Below are positions 1 through 7,211 of a stretch of DNA of 64,000 bases, piece after piece. The notes below the pieces were generated by a model, which was given only the letters and a program-made list of their open reading frames with translations, did no database searches and was not told the DNA's origin. The DNA comes from an uncultured Bacilli bacterium (lineage in GTDB: Bacteria; Bacillota_I; Bacilli_A; RF39; UBA660). The stretch's first letter is position 1; every line of letters starts with the position of its first letter. Position numbers and translations under genes: made by a program. The DNA lies in the NCBI GenBank assembly GCA_934183155.1, contig CAKPSB010000006.1, positions 27,365 to 91,364 of the forward strand. Direction: 5' to 3'.

Positions 1-269
1 TTTATTTGATACATGGCATAGCTTCTTGAGGCAACAGCTTGTGCTTTTAAGGCTTCAATTTCAAATGACGATGGCATTTCACTGGCAACCACTCCTTTTA
101 TGTAATCTTCAAATGGAATTGTGTTTATATTTCCTGTTTTTTCGTCTTTTACTCTTACAAAGTTATTTGATATATATTTAAATTTTATATTATCGGTTTT
201 TATAAATATTTTTGTGCATAAAAAAGGTATTATAATAACTAACAGCGCTACTACAATAAGCTTTTTCAT
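1..269 (-). CDS. spoIID: Stage II sporulation protein D (SpoIID), N-terminal part
   Basis: The gene is cut by the left edge; only the first 89 or so residues are present. The start ATG (267-269) follows a good ribosome site, GAAAGGAA. An N-terminal membrane anchor is followed by the SpoIID/LytB hallmark around residues 55-85, including GVVASEMP and LKAQAVASRSYA. SpoIID is a lytic transglycosylase that works with SpoIIP and SpoIIM to thin septal peptidoglycan during engulfment of the forespore. The DUF1146 gene lies just upstream on the same strand, an arrangement also seen near spoIID in Bacillus. The family call is secure; the catalytic C-terminal region cannot be checked. Confidence 0.9.
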   Translation of the reverse strand, partial: MKKLIVVALLVIIIPFLCTKIFIKTDNIKFKYISNNFVRVKDEKTGNINTIPFEDYIKGVVASEMPSSFEIEALKAQAVASRSYAMYQI

Positions 270-283
270 AATTTAGTTCCTTT

Positions 284-481
284 CTAAATGAATTTTGTAT
301 TGATAAAAAAATCATATAAAAAATTTACTACTAAATACGCTAAAGCCATGCTGATAAGTAAATATAATACTCTTGACGAATAGTATCTATTTTTTTTAAA
401 TATTCCTGATATGTTTAGACTTTCTAATGACCAAATTGTTATTATTATCACTACGATGTATATAAATCCTTTTAATGCCAT
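284..481 (-). CDS. DUF1146 family small membrane protein (YwzB-like)
   Basis: A 65-residue protein with two hydrophobic segments (about residues 5-20 and 38-58) separated by a short basic stretch containing FKKNRYYSSR. Length and pattern fit the DUF1146/YwzB family of Bacillota, whose function is unknown. Its ATG overlaps the stop codon of rpiB by one base (TAATG), so translation is probably coupled. It sits 14 bases upstream of spoIID, as in Bacillus relatives. The membrane location is predicted from sequence only. Confidence 0.75.
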   Translation of the reverse strand: MALKGFIYIVVIIITIWSLESLNISGIFKKNRYYSSRVLYLLISMALAYLVVNFLYDFFINTKFI

Positions 482-999
482 TAATTTTTATAACTATCTA
501 GCATTTCAATGCGCTTTTTGTGACGTTCTAGATTGCTGAAGGGGGTGTTTAAAAATACATCGGTAATGTCTTTTGCTCTATATAATGGCATGCTGCCGCT
601 TATAGCAATTATATTAGCATCATTGTCTTTTCTTGTATATTTTGTTTCTTTAATATTATCAACTTTGGCACATCTTACTTTATCAATTTTGTTGCAAGCG
701 ATGCTTATGCCAATGCCACTTCCACAAATTGCTATGGCTTTTTCGACATTTCCATCTCTAACTGCTTTTCCCAATTTAAATCCATATTCAGGATAATCAT
801 GACTATTTTCATCATCGCATCCGTAGTCAATAACAGTATAACCTTTCTTGTTTAAATATTTTGTAAGTTTTTGTTTTAATTTATAGCCTCGGTGATCACT
901 AGCAAGACCTATTTTTTTTGTCGGAATATTTATATCAAGCATTGTTTTTTCTTGATAATTGTTTTTTACTATTTCTTTTAATGATGTTTCTTTTTCCAT
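481..999 (-). CDS. rpiB: Ribose-5-phosphate isomerase B
   Basis: Interconverts ribose-5-phosphate and ribulose-5-phosphate in the pentose phosphate pathway. The RpiB/LacAB fold is clear: IGLASDHRGYKLK near residue 32, the HDYPEYG motif, the active-site CGSGIGISIACNK segment and a C-terminal HKKRIEML helix. I chose the ATG at 997-999 because AAGGAGG lies just upstream; a longer reading frame to 1158 would run into the tRNA gene. The first 29 or so residues precede the usual family start, giving a modest N-terminal extension. A -10-like TATAAT lies upstream (around 1017-1022). Confidence 0.9.
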   Translation of the reverse strand: MEKETSLKEIVKNNYQEKTMLDINIPTKKIGLASDHRGYKLKQKLTKYLNKKGYTVIDYGCDDENSHDYPEYGFKLGKAVRDGNVEKAIAICGSGIGISIACNKIDKVRCAKVDNIKETKYTRKDNDANIIAISGSMPLYRAKDITDVFLNTPFSNLERHKKRIEMLDSYKN

Positions 1000-1050
1000 T
1001 TTATGCCTCCTTTTTATATTATAACTTTCTTTTGTGAAATTTTTTAGAAT

Positions 1051-1090
1051 TTTTAAATAAAAGGTCATAAACAGAGCTATGACCTTAGTT
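1051..1090 (-). terminator. Rho-independent terminator of tRNA-Trp
   Basis: A 9-bp stem pairs 1061-1069 with 1079-1087 across a short loop. In the leftward direction it is followed by TTTTATTT. It lies directly downstream of tRNA-Trp and separates it from rpiB. Confidence 0.75.
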
Positions 1091-1097
1091 TTAATAA

Positions 1098-1173
1098 TGG
1101 CAGGGGAAGCAAGACTTGAACTCACGACATTCGGTTTTGGAGACCGACGTTCTACCAACTGAACTATTCCCCT
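1098..1173 (-). tRNA. tRNA-Trp (anticodon CCA)
   Basis: The reverse strand folds as a full cloverleaf. The 7-bp acceptor stem is AGGGGAA/TTCCCCT, the D arm is GTTC/GAAC, and the anticodon arm TCGGT-CTCCAAA-ACCGA reads CCA. A T arm with TTCAAGT follows, and CCA is encoded at 1098-1100. The CCA anticodon reads only TGG, which agrees with TGA serving as a stop in this genome. Confidence 0.96.
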
Positions 1174-1191
1174 ATTTTTTTTGACAAGTTG

Positions 1192-1220
1192 ATTATATCA
1201 CATTATTTAAACTTATTCAA
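1192..1220 (-). promoter_or_regulatory. Promoter of tRNA-Trp
   Basis: On the reverse strand a -35 TTGAAT (1215-1220) and a -10 TATAAT (1192-1197) are separated by exactly 17 bases. The -10 ends about 18 bases before the tRNA 5' end. Confidence 0.8.
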
Positions 1221-1250
1221 TGTTTTTTCATATAATATATTGGTGAGAAT

Positions 1251-1679
1251 ATGGCAGTTATAAAATATGTTGAAAAAGAGCGGGACCTTTTGGCAAGACT
1301 TATGCGTGCTGAGGCTATTGGCGAAGGTGAGTTAGGGATGTTGATGGTTGGCAATGTGGTTGTTAACAGAGTTTTAGCTAATTGCTTAACTTTTAAAAAT
1401 ACTAATACTATTTCAAAGGTTTTATATCAAAGTCCTGGGGGATTTTCAGGAATTGATTCTCCTTTGTTTTTTAGTAATCCTACTACTTTAGAGAAAAATT
1501 TAGCTGACAGGGTTATTAAGGGCGAATATTATTATCCGGCAACACATGCTTTATGGTTTTATGCTCCTAAATCTGGTGAGGCATGTAAAGCAAGTTGGTG
1601 GGGGCAATATAATAGTGGAAGGTACAAGAATCATTGTTTTTATGTTCCTGAGACTGGAATATGTAATGAAATAAGATAA
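1251..1679 (+). CDS. Cell-wall hydrolase, SleB/CwlJ type
   Basis: A 142-residue protein covered almost entirely by a Hydrolase_2 (SleB/CwlJ) domain. The opening LLARLMRAEAIGEGE carries the conserved acidic residues E21 and E25, followed by GNVVVNRV, FSGID and the late aromatic block HALWFYAP...WWGQY. Family members cut spore-cortex or vegetative peptidoglycan, and SleB and CwlJ act in germination. There is no signal peptide and no separate binding domain, which is closer to CwlJ than to SleB. GGTGAG precedes the ATG, and a TATAAT at 1231-1236 supplies a likely -10. It is transcribed away from tRNA-Trp. The exact spore role is inferred. Confidence 0.85.
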   Translation: MAVIKYVEKERDLLARLMRAEAIGEGELGMLMVGNVVVNRVLANCLTFKNTNTISKVLYQSPGGFSGIDSPLFFSNPTTLEKNLADRVIKGEYYYPATHALWFYAPKSGEACKASWWGQYNSGRYKNHCFYVPETGICNEIR

Positions 1680-1681
1680 AA

Positions 1682-1708
1682 GAGACTATTATAAACTAGT
1701 CTCCTATT
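1682..1708. terminator. Bidirectional terminator between the hydrolase and htrA
   Basis: Stem GAGACTA (1682-1688) pairs with TAGTCTC (1697-1703). T-rich tails follow in both directions. The right arm overlaps the htrA stop codon. Confidence 0.75.
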
Positions 1709-2769
1709 TTATGAGTTAATTTTAAAGTTAGCTCTTTTTCTTTACCATCTCTGTTGACTGTTACTTTAACGGAATCGCCTATATTGTGTTTATAAAGTAG
1801 ATATTTTAAATGAGCTGAACTTTTAACTGTTGTTCCATCTATTTTAGTAATAATATCGTTTTTCTCTAATCCAGCTTTTTCAGCGTCACTATCTTTTTGA
1901 ACTTCATTTACGATTACGCCTGATTTTACGCCGTTTATCTTAATGGTAGAATTATAATATTGTACTTTATCTAAGTCATAAAGTGAAACACCTATAAGTG
2001 GTCTTTCTATTGTCTTAGAATTTTCTAGTTTTTCTGTGCCACTCATGGCTACTTCAATTGGAATGGCAAATCCCATTCCCTCAACTGAGCTTTCAACTAA
2101 TTTTACAGAATTTACGCCTATAACTTGTCCATTTATGTTTACTAATGGGCCACCACTATTTCCTGGATTAATAGATGCGTCTATTTGAATTGCCTCCATC
2201 ATGTATTGTGTTCCAGAATTAGTTATTGTTATTTCTCTATTTTCACCTGATATTATTCCTTTGGTAACTGTACCGGCGTAGTCTGTGCTTACTGGAGTTC
2301 CAACGGTAAATACTGTGTCACCCACTTTTGATTTTGAGCTATCTCCTATTTCAGCCACGCCTAATACTTTATCAGCGTTTATTCTAACAACAGCTATGTC
2401 CATGTATGAATCGGTTCCTAATACTTTGGCGTCTACATCTTCGCCTGAACTTAAGGTTACTTTTATTTCACTTGCGCCGTCTACAACGTGATTATTTGTC
2501 ATAATATAACCGTATTTATTATCTTTTTTATAAACAAAGCCAGAACCATAGCCAGATAATCTACCATTTTGGTAGTTGTTAACGACGACGACTGAGTCGT
2601 ATACTTTTTCAACTGATTCATTTATTGAATCTTTTGAGGTTATAGTTACATTTTTTTTGACTGATGTTTGATTATTATTTGTACTTTTTTCATTAAAATA
2701 CAATGTTCCACAAACGCCTATTGATAAGGCTATTATAATCATTACTATATTTATTATTTTTTCTCGCAT
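1696..2769 (-). CDS. HtrA/DegP-like serine protease with PDZ domain
   Basis: A 357-residue membrane-anchored quality-control protease of family S1C. One N-terminal membrane segment (about 6-23) is followed by a low-complexity linker and a trypsin-like domain with the triad H94 (NNHVVDG), D124 (YMDIAVVRI) and S205 (GNSGGPL). A single PDZ domain with DAEKAGLEKNDIITKIDG occupies the last 100 or so residues. This is the layout of Bacillus HtrA proteins, which degrade misfolded proteins outside the membrane. AGGAGG lies just before the ATG. It is 9 bases downstream of the Abi-type gene on the same strand, so the two may be cotranscribed. Confidence 0.93.
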   Translation of the reverse strand: MREKIINIVMIIIALSIGVCGTLYFNEKSTNNNQTSVKKNVTITSKDSINESVEKVYDSVVVVNNYQNGRLSGYGSGFVYKKDNKYGYIMTNNHVVDGASEIKVTLSSGEDVDAKVLGTDSYMDIAVVRINADKVLGVAEIGDSSKSKVGDTVFTVGTPVSTDYAGTVTKGIISGENREITITNSGTQYMMEAIQIDASINPGNSGGPLVNINGQVIGVNSVKLVESSVEGMGFAIPIEVAMSGTEKLENSKTIERPLIGVSLYDLDKVQYYNSTIKINGVKSGVIVNEVQKDSDAEKAGLEKNDIITKIDGTTVKSSAHLKYLLYKHNIGDSVKVTVNRDGKEKELTLKLTHKIGD

Positions 2770-2778
2770 AATATCCTC

Positions 2779-3711
2779 CTAATCTAATTTTTTTATTTCA
2801 TACCAATTTTCTGGAAAGCCTATTTTGTTTAATATGGTTTCTAGAGGAACTGTGTCTATTTTTTCATCTAGCCAATCAACTTCTCTTTTTATTTCATTTA
2901 TTAATCTTTCAAATTCTTCATTTCTAAGCATTTCCTTCATTATTATAACTAGACTAAATAGATCGTTTTTACCATAAATATAACCATCTTCTGATTTTGG
3001 AATATTTAAAATTTCATGATATTTACTGTCAGGAACAACCCTTTGGGTGCGATGGTCATATAACATATCTTCGTGCGCACACACATTTCTAAAGTTTGAT
3101 AATAATACTAAATAGTCTGACAGTTTGCTTGCTGATATATTATAAACTTTGGCTATTTCATTTTGATCTTCGTTTTTTAATATTCCATAAAATTCAGCCA
3201 TTATACCAAACGAAAGTATTTTAACAGAAATCCATAATGGAATGTATCCATAATTACTTATGTAATGCATGGTTGCCGTATGCTTACGTCCGTTTATTCT
3301 AATTTGTCTTTTTACTTTATCTAAAACATCATAAACTCGTCTTGATTCTAGGCAATCTTGGGCAAAATTTTTGGGATCTAGATATTCTTTTTCTTTAAAC
3401 CCGTATTTTTTACTCAGCTGGTAACTCATAATTGATTTTATATTGTTTTCAACTATTAATATGTTTTTAAAGAATGTATTGCGCAAGGCTCTATCAAAGA
3501 CAAATGTGGCATATAGTTCTTCAAATGTTGTTCCTGGCAAAAATTTTTTATCACCAAATTTGGCCATAAACAAATGTCTATAACCACTTATAAAAAAATA
3601 GTTTTCTCTAAAAAGTATTTCTCTAGCCTTTCCTTTATCTCTTATTATCAGGCCTTTATTTTCTAATATTTCTACTTGTTCATCTAGTGTTTTGAATATT
3701 TTTCCTGTCAC
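2779..3711 (-). CDS. Abi family protein (AbiD/AbiF-like)
   Basis: A 310-residue protein of the Abi_2 family, which includes lactococcal AbiD and AbiF abortive-infection proteins. Recognisable blocks are the N-terminal TLDEQVEILENKGL, NYFFISGYRHLFM, the helical LYATFVFDRALRNTFFKNILIVE and the HEPN-like RNVCAHEDMLYDHR motif near residue 220. The R-x4-6-H pattern suggests a HEPN ribonuclease fold. The start is GTG at 3709-3711 with a weak GGTGAGAAGAAA ribosome site; no ATG fits better. Family members stop growth after phage infection, but no phage or mobile gene is nearby here, so defence is an inference. It sits between cwlD and htrA. Confidence 0.8.
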   Translation of the reverse strand: MTGKIFKTLDEQVEILENKGLIIRDKGKAREILFRENYFFISGYRHLFMAKFGDKKFLPGTTFEELYATFVFDRALRNTFFKNILIVENNIKSIMSYQLSKKYGFKEKEYLDPKNFAQDCLESRRVYDVLDKVKRQIRINGRKHTATMHYISNYGYIPLWISVKILSFGIMAEFYGILKNEDQNEIAKVYNISASKLSDYLVLLSNFRNVCAHEDMLYDHRTQRVVPDSKYHEILNIPKSEDGYIYGKNDLFSLVIIMKEMLRNEEFERLINEIKREVDWLDEKIDTVPLETILNKIGFPENWYEIKKLD

Positions 3712-3776
3712 TTTCTTCTCACCTATGATAATTATAGCATAAAAACACTTGTCAAATATGATAAAATGGTGAAATT

Positions 3777-4433
3777 TTAATTCGTTAAATATTTTATTGA
3801 CGCTTTTGTAATGACGTCTGCTAATTTATTTTGATAAGTTTCGTTTGTTAATAAAGCTCTTTCCCCCGAATTTGAAAGAAATCCTATTTCTAATAATAGC
3901 CCAGGTCTGTTTACTCTTCTTTGAAGATATCTAGTACTGTTTTCTTTATAATTTCTTTTGGTATTTAAATATTTTTTAAAATAGTCTTGAAAAATAATTG
4001 CTAGTTTTTTATTTTCGGGATTAATTGTATCATAATGAGCCTCTGCTCCGTGAAGCAAACCTGTATCATCTGCATTTAAATGTATAGAAAGATATAAATC
4101 GCAGTTTGATTTATTAATTATGTTTGCTCGTCTTGATAAATCACTACGTTTTCTATTCCAAGCATTACCAACGGCTAAATCATAATCACCATATCTGGTT
4201 AGGTAGACTGTTGCACCAGCTTTTTTTAGAGCTTTTTCTATTTTTTTTGTTATTTCTAAGTTTATATCTGATTCTTTTATGTTTTTATAAAAGGCGCCAC
4301 TATCGACTCCTCCATGACCACTATCTAAATATATTACTTTAGATAGTAATGGTAATTTGTTTTCAGCAAAAGTTATATTAAATAAGCATAACGACATTAA
4401 CAAAGTAAATAATAATAGTGATCTATTTTTCAT
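3777..4433 (-). CDS. cwlD: N-acetylmuramoyl-L-alanine amidase CwlD
   Basis: A secreted Amidase_3 zinc enzyme of 218 residues. A signal peptide (about 1-23) is followed by the catalytic domain with metal and catalytic residues visible as H40 (LDSGHGG), E54, H118 (LSIHLNAD) and E182 (LLEIGFLSN). CwlD removes stem peptides so that muramic-delta-lactam can form in the spore cortex, and its length matches B. subtilis CwlD. GGGGGA precedes the ATG. A CATATAAT at 4449-4456 resembles a sporulation sigma -10 (SigE or SigG type), but the matching -35 is poor, so that is only a suggestion. Confidence 0.9.
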   Translation of the reverse strand: MKNRSLLLFTLLMSLCLFNITFAENKLPLLSKVIYLDSGHGGVDSGAFYKNIKESDINLEITKKIEKALKKAGATVYLTRYGDYDLAVGNAWNRKRSDLSRRANIINKSNCDLYLSIHLNADDTGLLHGAEAHYDTINPENKKLAIIFQDYFKKYLNTKRNYKENSTRYLQRRVNRPGLLLEIGFLSNSGERALLTNETYQNKLADVITKASIKYLTN

Positions 4434-4533
4434 AAATATCCCCCATAAATTATATGAGTTTATTTATTGTTTAATTATTTTTTATAATATATTTAATGTA
4501 TTTTTAAAATGATTGTTTTTATTCTTTTATTTG

Positions 4534-4551
4534 AAACACCTTTAGGTGTTT
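4534..4551 (-). terminator. Hairpin at the end of the sortase gene
   Basis: AAACACC (4534-4540) pairs with GGTGTTT (4545-4551) and overlaps the sortase stop codon. The T tract is strong only in the rightward direction, so its role as a leftward terminator is uncertain. Confidence 0.45.
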
Positions 4552-5141
4552 TTTAAATATCCGATGATAACTATTTGTTTGTCAAATGATTTACAGGTAA
4601 TTAGCGTTATCGTTTTTTTGCTTTTATCTCGGAAAATTGATACCTTTCCCGTCTTTAATACTTCATATTTTTTTGATATTTCATAAATATAGTTTTGACC
4701 TTTGTAATTTATTTCTATCTTATCTTTTAAATTAAGTTCATCTAAATGTTTGAAATATCCAACGGCCGTATTGCCGCTATGGGCCGCTAATATAAAATTA
4801 CCTCCTTCGATGTTTGGCAAGGATGATGTTTTTAATATTTCTATGTTCTTATTAACATCATTTAATGGCGAGTCTATATCATACAAGTATTTTTTTAATT
4901 TTATTTTAGGAATATTTATGACTCCTATGTAATTGTTTTGATTTGTTTTTTCTGTTTTTATTTTTATATCTTCTTTTATTTTGTTTGGATTATTTTTTTC
5001 TTGATCTTTATTTATTGTATATGTTTCTTTTTTTATAGTTCGTTTTGTTTCTTTCAATATGGATATACAAATGAAAAAGCAACCAATTATTATTAAGGCT
5101 AAAGCTACTTTTCTAATTTTTTTTATATAAAGCAAGGCCAT
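4542..5141 (-). CDS. Sortase, catalytic Arg apparently replaced by Lys
   Basis: A 199-residue membrane-anchored transpeptidase that joins cell-wall sorting signals to peptidoglycan or to other proteins. An N-terminal membrane helix (about 11-28) and a charged linker lead into the sortase barrel. The catalytic His is H121 (LAAHSGN) and the nucleophile C183 (TLITCKSF). The arginine expected after the Cys is missing: the equivalent strand reads KQIVIIG, with K188 in that place (codon AAA). It overlaps its likely substrate gene upstream by 29 bases. No ribosome site precedes the ATG at 5139-5141, so translation is probably coupled and the true start may be a few codons later. Confidence 0.85.
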   Translation of the reverse strand: MALLYIKKIRKVALALIIIGCFFICISILKETKRTIKKETYTINKDQEKNNPNKIKEDIKIKTEKTNQNNYIGVINIPKIKLKKYLYDIDSPLNDVNKNIEILKTSSLPNIEGGNFILAAHSGNTAVGYFKHLDELNLKDKIEINYKGQNYIYEISKKYEVLKTGKVSIFRDKSKKTITLITCKSFDKQIVIIGYLKNT

Positions 5142-6006
5142 GTACTAACATAAAAGTCCCAATAAGTGGAGTAATATCATAAAGTCCCGTGTTTGGAACT
5201 TCTATTTCTTCAGGGACTTGTTCGCTTTTTATTTCTAATGTTGCCTTTTTGTCAGAAGTTGCTCTTAAAGCGGCTAATTTTTGAGATGTTCCCTTACTAT
5301 AGATTAATAATGGTGCGCTATCATAATATTTTCTTGTTAATTCTATCTCTTCATTATATGGGGACTCATTTAAAGTGATTATTAGTTGATTGTTTTCTTT
5401 AATTATTTTATGATATTTACTTTGCGCTATATCATAGTCTTCTAACACGTTATTTTCATCTGTTAATGTTACTGTCGTTCCCACTTGGCCTTTTATCAGT
5501 TTATTAGCGAAACTAGGCATTAATTTATGCTTAGCTATAAGATTTTTTATTTCATCTTTTTCTTTGGTTACATCTATGATATTACCACTATTATTTTTGG
5601 CAGTTGACCATGATACATCAATATCACTTTTGATGGCTTTCCATATTAATTCTTGAGTAGCTATATAATAATATTCTGTATTATGTCCTGGGTATTCATA
5701 TCCATAATAACCAATAAGTTCAATATATTCTTTAACTTCGTTTGATAAATTGATGTTGTCCCAACTGGTAAATATTTCATAATATCTTTGATTTATTTCT
5801 ACACCAGGTTCTATACAATATGCTATTCTTTCTTTTAGTTTAAACATAGTAACACCATTTGATTCTATCTTTCCATTTATGTTTAAATTATAGTATATTT
5901 CATTTAAATGAATGTAACTTATTTTTGCTTCTTCGGCTTTAGCAGAATTAAAATAGACTCCAAACAGTAAGATAAAAAATAATAGTAATGAAAATATTTT
6001 TTTCAT
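5113..6006 (-). CDS. Thioester-domain surface protein with VPNTG sorting signal
   Basis: A 297-residue secreted protein. A signal peptide (1-24) is followed by a TQXA-type thioester domain. The Cys-Gln pair that would form the internal thioester is C64 (AYCIEPG) and Q118 (ATQELIW). In Gram-positive adhesins this bond attaches covalently to host molecules. The C-terminus is a textbook wall-anchor signal: VPNTG at about 270-274, a hydrophobic stretch and a KK tail. I chose the ATG at 6004-6006 because AAAGGAG lies 5 bases upstream; a longer frame to 6033 lacks one. The sortase gene directly downstream is its likely partner. Covalent host binding is inferred from the family. Confidence 0.82.
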   Translation of the reverse strand: MKKIFSLLLFFILLFGVYFNSAKAEEAKISYIHLNEIYYNLNINGKIESNGVTMFKLKERIAYCIEPGVEINQRYYEIFTSWDNINLSNEVKEYIELIGYYGYEYPGHNTEYYYIATQELIWKAIKSDIDVSWSTAKNNSGNIIDVTKEKDEIKNLIAKHKLMPSFANKLIKGQVGTTVTLTDENNVLEDYDIAQSKYHKIIKENNQLIITLNESPYNEEIELTRKYYDSAPLLIYSKGTSQKLAALRATSDKKATLEIKSEQVPEEIEVPNTGLYDITPLIGTFMLVHGLALYKKN

Positions 6007-6074
6007 ATTTTCTCCTTTCTTTTGCCCCTTCATTTATTAACATAGTTTATGTTTTATTAAAATCCTGCTTTATT

Positions 6075-6108
6075 GAACAAAAAAAATTAAGCTTTTGCTT
6101 AATTTTTA
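6075..6108 (-). terminator. Terminator of the rpsF-ssb-rpsR operon
   Basis: A 10-bp stem pairs 6083-6092 with 6097-6106 across a TTTT loop (written on the + strand). It is followed leftward by a run of T. It starts at the rpsR stop codon. Confidence 0.85.
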
Positions 6109-6321
6109 TTTAACGAATGGTAATAAAGCCATAAATCTAGCTTTTTTAACTTCGCCAGCTATATATCTTTGGTGTTTAGCGCAGGCACCAGTCATTCTTC
6201 TTGGTAAAATTTTGCCTTTATCTAAACTAACATACTTTTTTACGGTGTCATCTTTATAACTTACATGTTTTCCGGCACACATTTGACATATTTTTCTTTT
6301 TCTTCTACGAAATTCTGCCAT
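6106..6321 (-). CDS. rpsR: 30S ribosomal protein S18
   Basis: A 71-residue protein, normal for S18. The basic N-terminus [11 protein letters not shown] and the core [33 protein letters not shown] are diagnostic. S18 sits on the 30S platform as a heterodimer with S6. Two CxxC-like cysteine pairs suggest a zinc-binding form. AGGAGG precedes the ATG and includes the last base of the ssb stop codon region. It is the last gene of rpsF-ssb-rpsR and is followed by a strong terminator. Confidence 0.98.
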   Translation of the reverse strand: MAEFRRRKRKICQMCAGKHVSYKDDTVKKYVSLDKGKILPRRMTGACAKHQRYIAGEVKKARFMALLPFVK

Positions 6322-6331
6322 ATCTATCCTC

Positions 6332-6793
6332 CTATTCTAAGAAATTATCATCAATTGAAACGTTATCCCCAAAATCGGCGAAAGGATCTCCTGCGACATT
6401 TACGTTGTTTTGTGGTGTGCTTTGAGCTGGTTCATCTTGATAATCATATGGTGTTGCAGCTGGTGCACTATTTGAACGACGTGAGTCCAAGAATTGAACG
6501 TTATCAGCAACAACATCTGTTGTATAACGTCTATTTCCATCTTTATCTGTGAAACTTCCTGTTTGAATTCTTCCGTCAATTGAAACCTGACTGCCTTTAT
6601 CTAGGTAATTAACAATGTTTTCAGCTGTACGTCTCCAAACAAGGATATTTATAAAATCGGCTTCTCTTTCACCTTGGGCATTATTAAATGTTCTATTTAC
6701 TGCTAAACTGAATCTTGTATATGGAATATTACTACTGGTATATCTAAGTTCTGGTTTAGAAGTGATTCTACCTACTAAGCATACTCTATTCAT
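6332..6793 (-). CDS. ssb: Single-stranded DNA-binding protein
   Basis: A 153-residue SSB with the OB fold in about residues 1-105 ([43 protein letters not shown]) and a flexible Q/N/P-rich linker. SSB coats single-stranded DNA and recruits repair and replication proteins through an acidic C-terminal tip. Here the tip ends IDDNFLE rather than the usual DDDLPF, so the terminal Pro-Phe is absent. It lies between rpsF and rpsR in the classic operon. AGAGGAAG precedes the ATG. Confidence 0.97.
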   Translation of the reverse strand: MNRVCLVGRITSKPELRYTSSNIPYTRFSLAVNRTFNNAQGEREADFINILVWRRTAENIVNYLDKGSQVSIDGRIQTGSFTDKDGNRRYTTDVVADNVQFLDSRRSNSAPAATPYDYQDEPAQSTPQNNVNVAGDPFADFGDNVSIDDNFLE

Positions 6794-6809
6794 TCAACTT
6801 CCTCTTTTC

Positions 6810-7100
6810 TTAATCTTCTACTTTTGTAATTAAATGACGAACAATATCGTTGTTGATAAGAGCTAAACGGTTGAATTCTTTAATAGCTTTGTCATCTTTA
6901 GCTTCAACTTCAAAAACGAAGTAGTAACCACTTTTGAAATCTTTGATTTCATAAGCTAATTCTCTTTGTCCCATGTTTTCTTCTTTTGTTACTTTAGCAC
7001 CATTTTCAGTGATAATGCTTGAAAAATCTTTAACAACTTTTTTTACTTCTTCTTCACTTAATGTTGGTCTAACGATAAACATGATTTCATAGTTTTTCAT
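6810..7100 (-). CDS. rpsF: 30S ribosomal protein S6
   Basis: A 96-residue protein of normal length. It shows the S6 signature MKNYEIMFIVRP at the start and LAYEIKDFKSGYYFVFEVEA in the middle. S6 pairs with S18 on the 30S subunit, and in Bacillota the S6:S18 pair can bind the leader of this operon to repress it. AAGGAGGTG precedes the ATG. It is first in rpsF-ssb-rpsR; the promoter and a possible leader element lie at 7145-7200. Confidence 0.98.
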   Translation of the reverse strand: MKNYEIMFIVRPTLSEEEVKKVVKDFSSIITENGAKVTKEENMGQRELAYEIKDFKSGYYFVFEVEAKDDKAIKEFNRLALINNDIVRHLITKVED

Positions 7101-7142
7101 TTTTCCACCTCCTTATGGTCTTTTGGCTTTTTTTCAAAAGCA

Positions 7143-7164
7143 AGGAGTAAATTAATACTCGGTT
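7143..7164 (-). promoter_or_regulatory. Candidate S6:S18 autoregulatory leader hairpin
   Basis: In the rpsF leader RNA a CCG (7160-7162, reverse strand) directly precedes a hairpin with stem GAGTA/TACTC (7145-7149 with 7156-7160). The known S6:S18-binding leader carries a conserved CCG beside a hairpin in the same position. The match is by eye and short. Confidence 0.45.
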
Positions 7165-7167
7165 TAA

Positions 7168-7198
7168 ATTATAACAAAACACATCAAAAAAGTAAATA
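7168..7198 (-). promoter_or_regulatory. Promoter of rpsF-ssb-rpsR
   Basis: On the reverse strand TTTACT and TATAAT are separated by 17 bases, about 70 bases upstream of the rpsF start. This leaves room for a leader RNA. Confidence 0.7.
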
Positions 7199-7211
7199 GA
7201 AAGTGATATTT

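Noticed and set aside
1000..1158. N-terminal extension of rpiB to 1158
   Set aside because: It would overlap a terminator and the tRNA-Trp gene; AAGGAGG directly before the ATG at 997-999 fixes the start.
1098..1173. Genetic code 4 (TGA as Trp), suggested by the AT-rich mollicute-like composition
   Set aside because: The tRNA-Trp anticodon is CCA, and TGA ends mfd, yaaT and the gene at 22405 where continued reading would break clean overlaps.
3720..3765. TTGACA followed by TATAAT as a promoter of the Abi gene
   Set aside because: The two hexamers are only 13 bases apart on the reverse strand, too close for a SigA promoter; the -10 may be real with another -35.
2700..3776. Prophage or insertion sequence around the Abi gene
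   Set aside because: No integrase, transposase, inverted repeats or target duplications are visible.
3712..3776. AbiF-associated structured RNA upstream of the Abi gene
   Set aside because: Only 65 bases separate it from cwlD, and they hold no convincing hairpin set.
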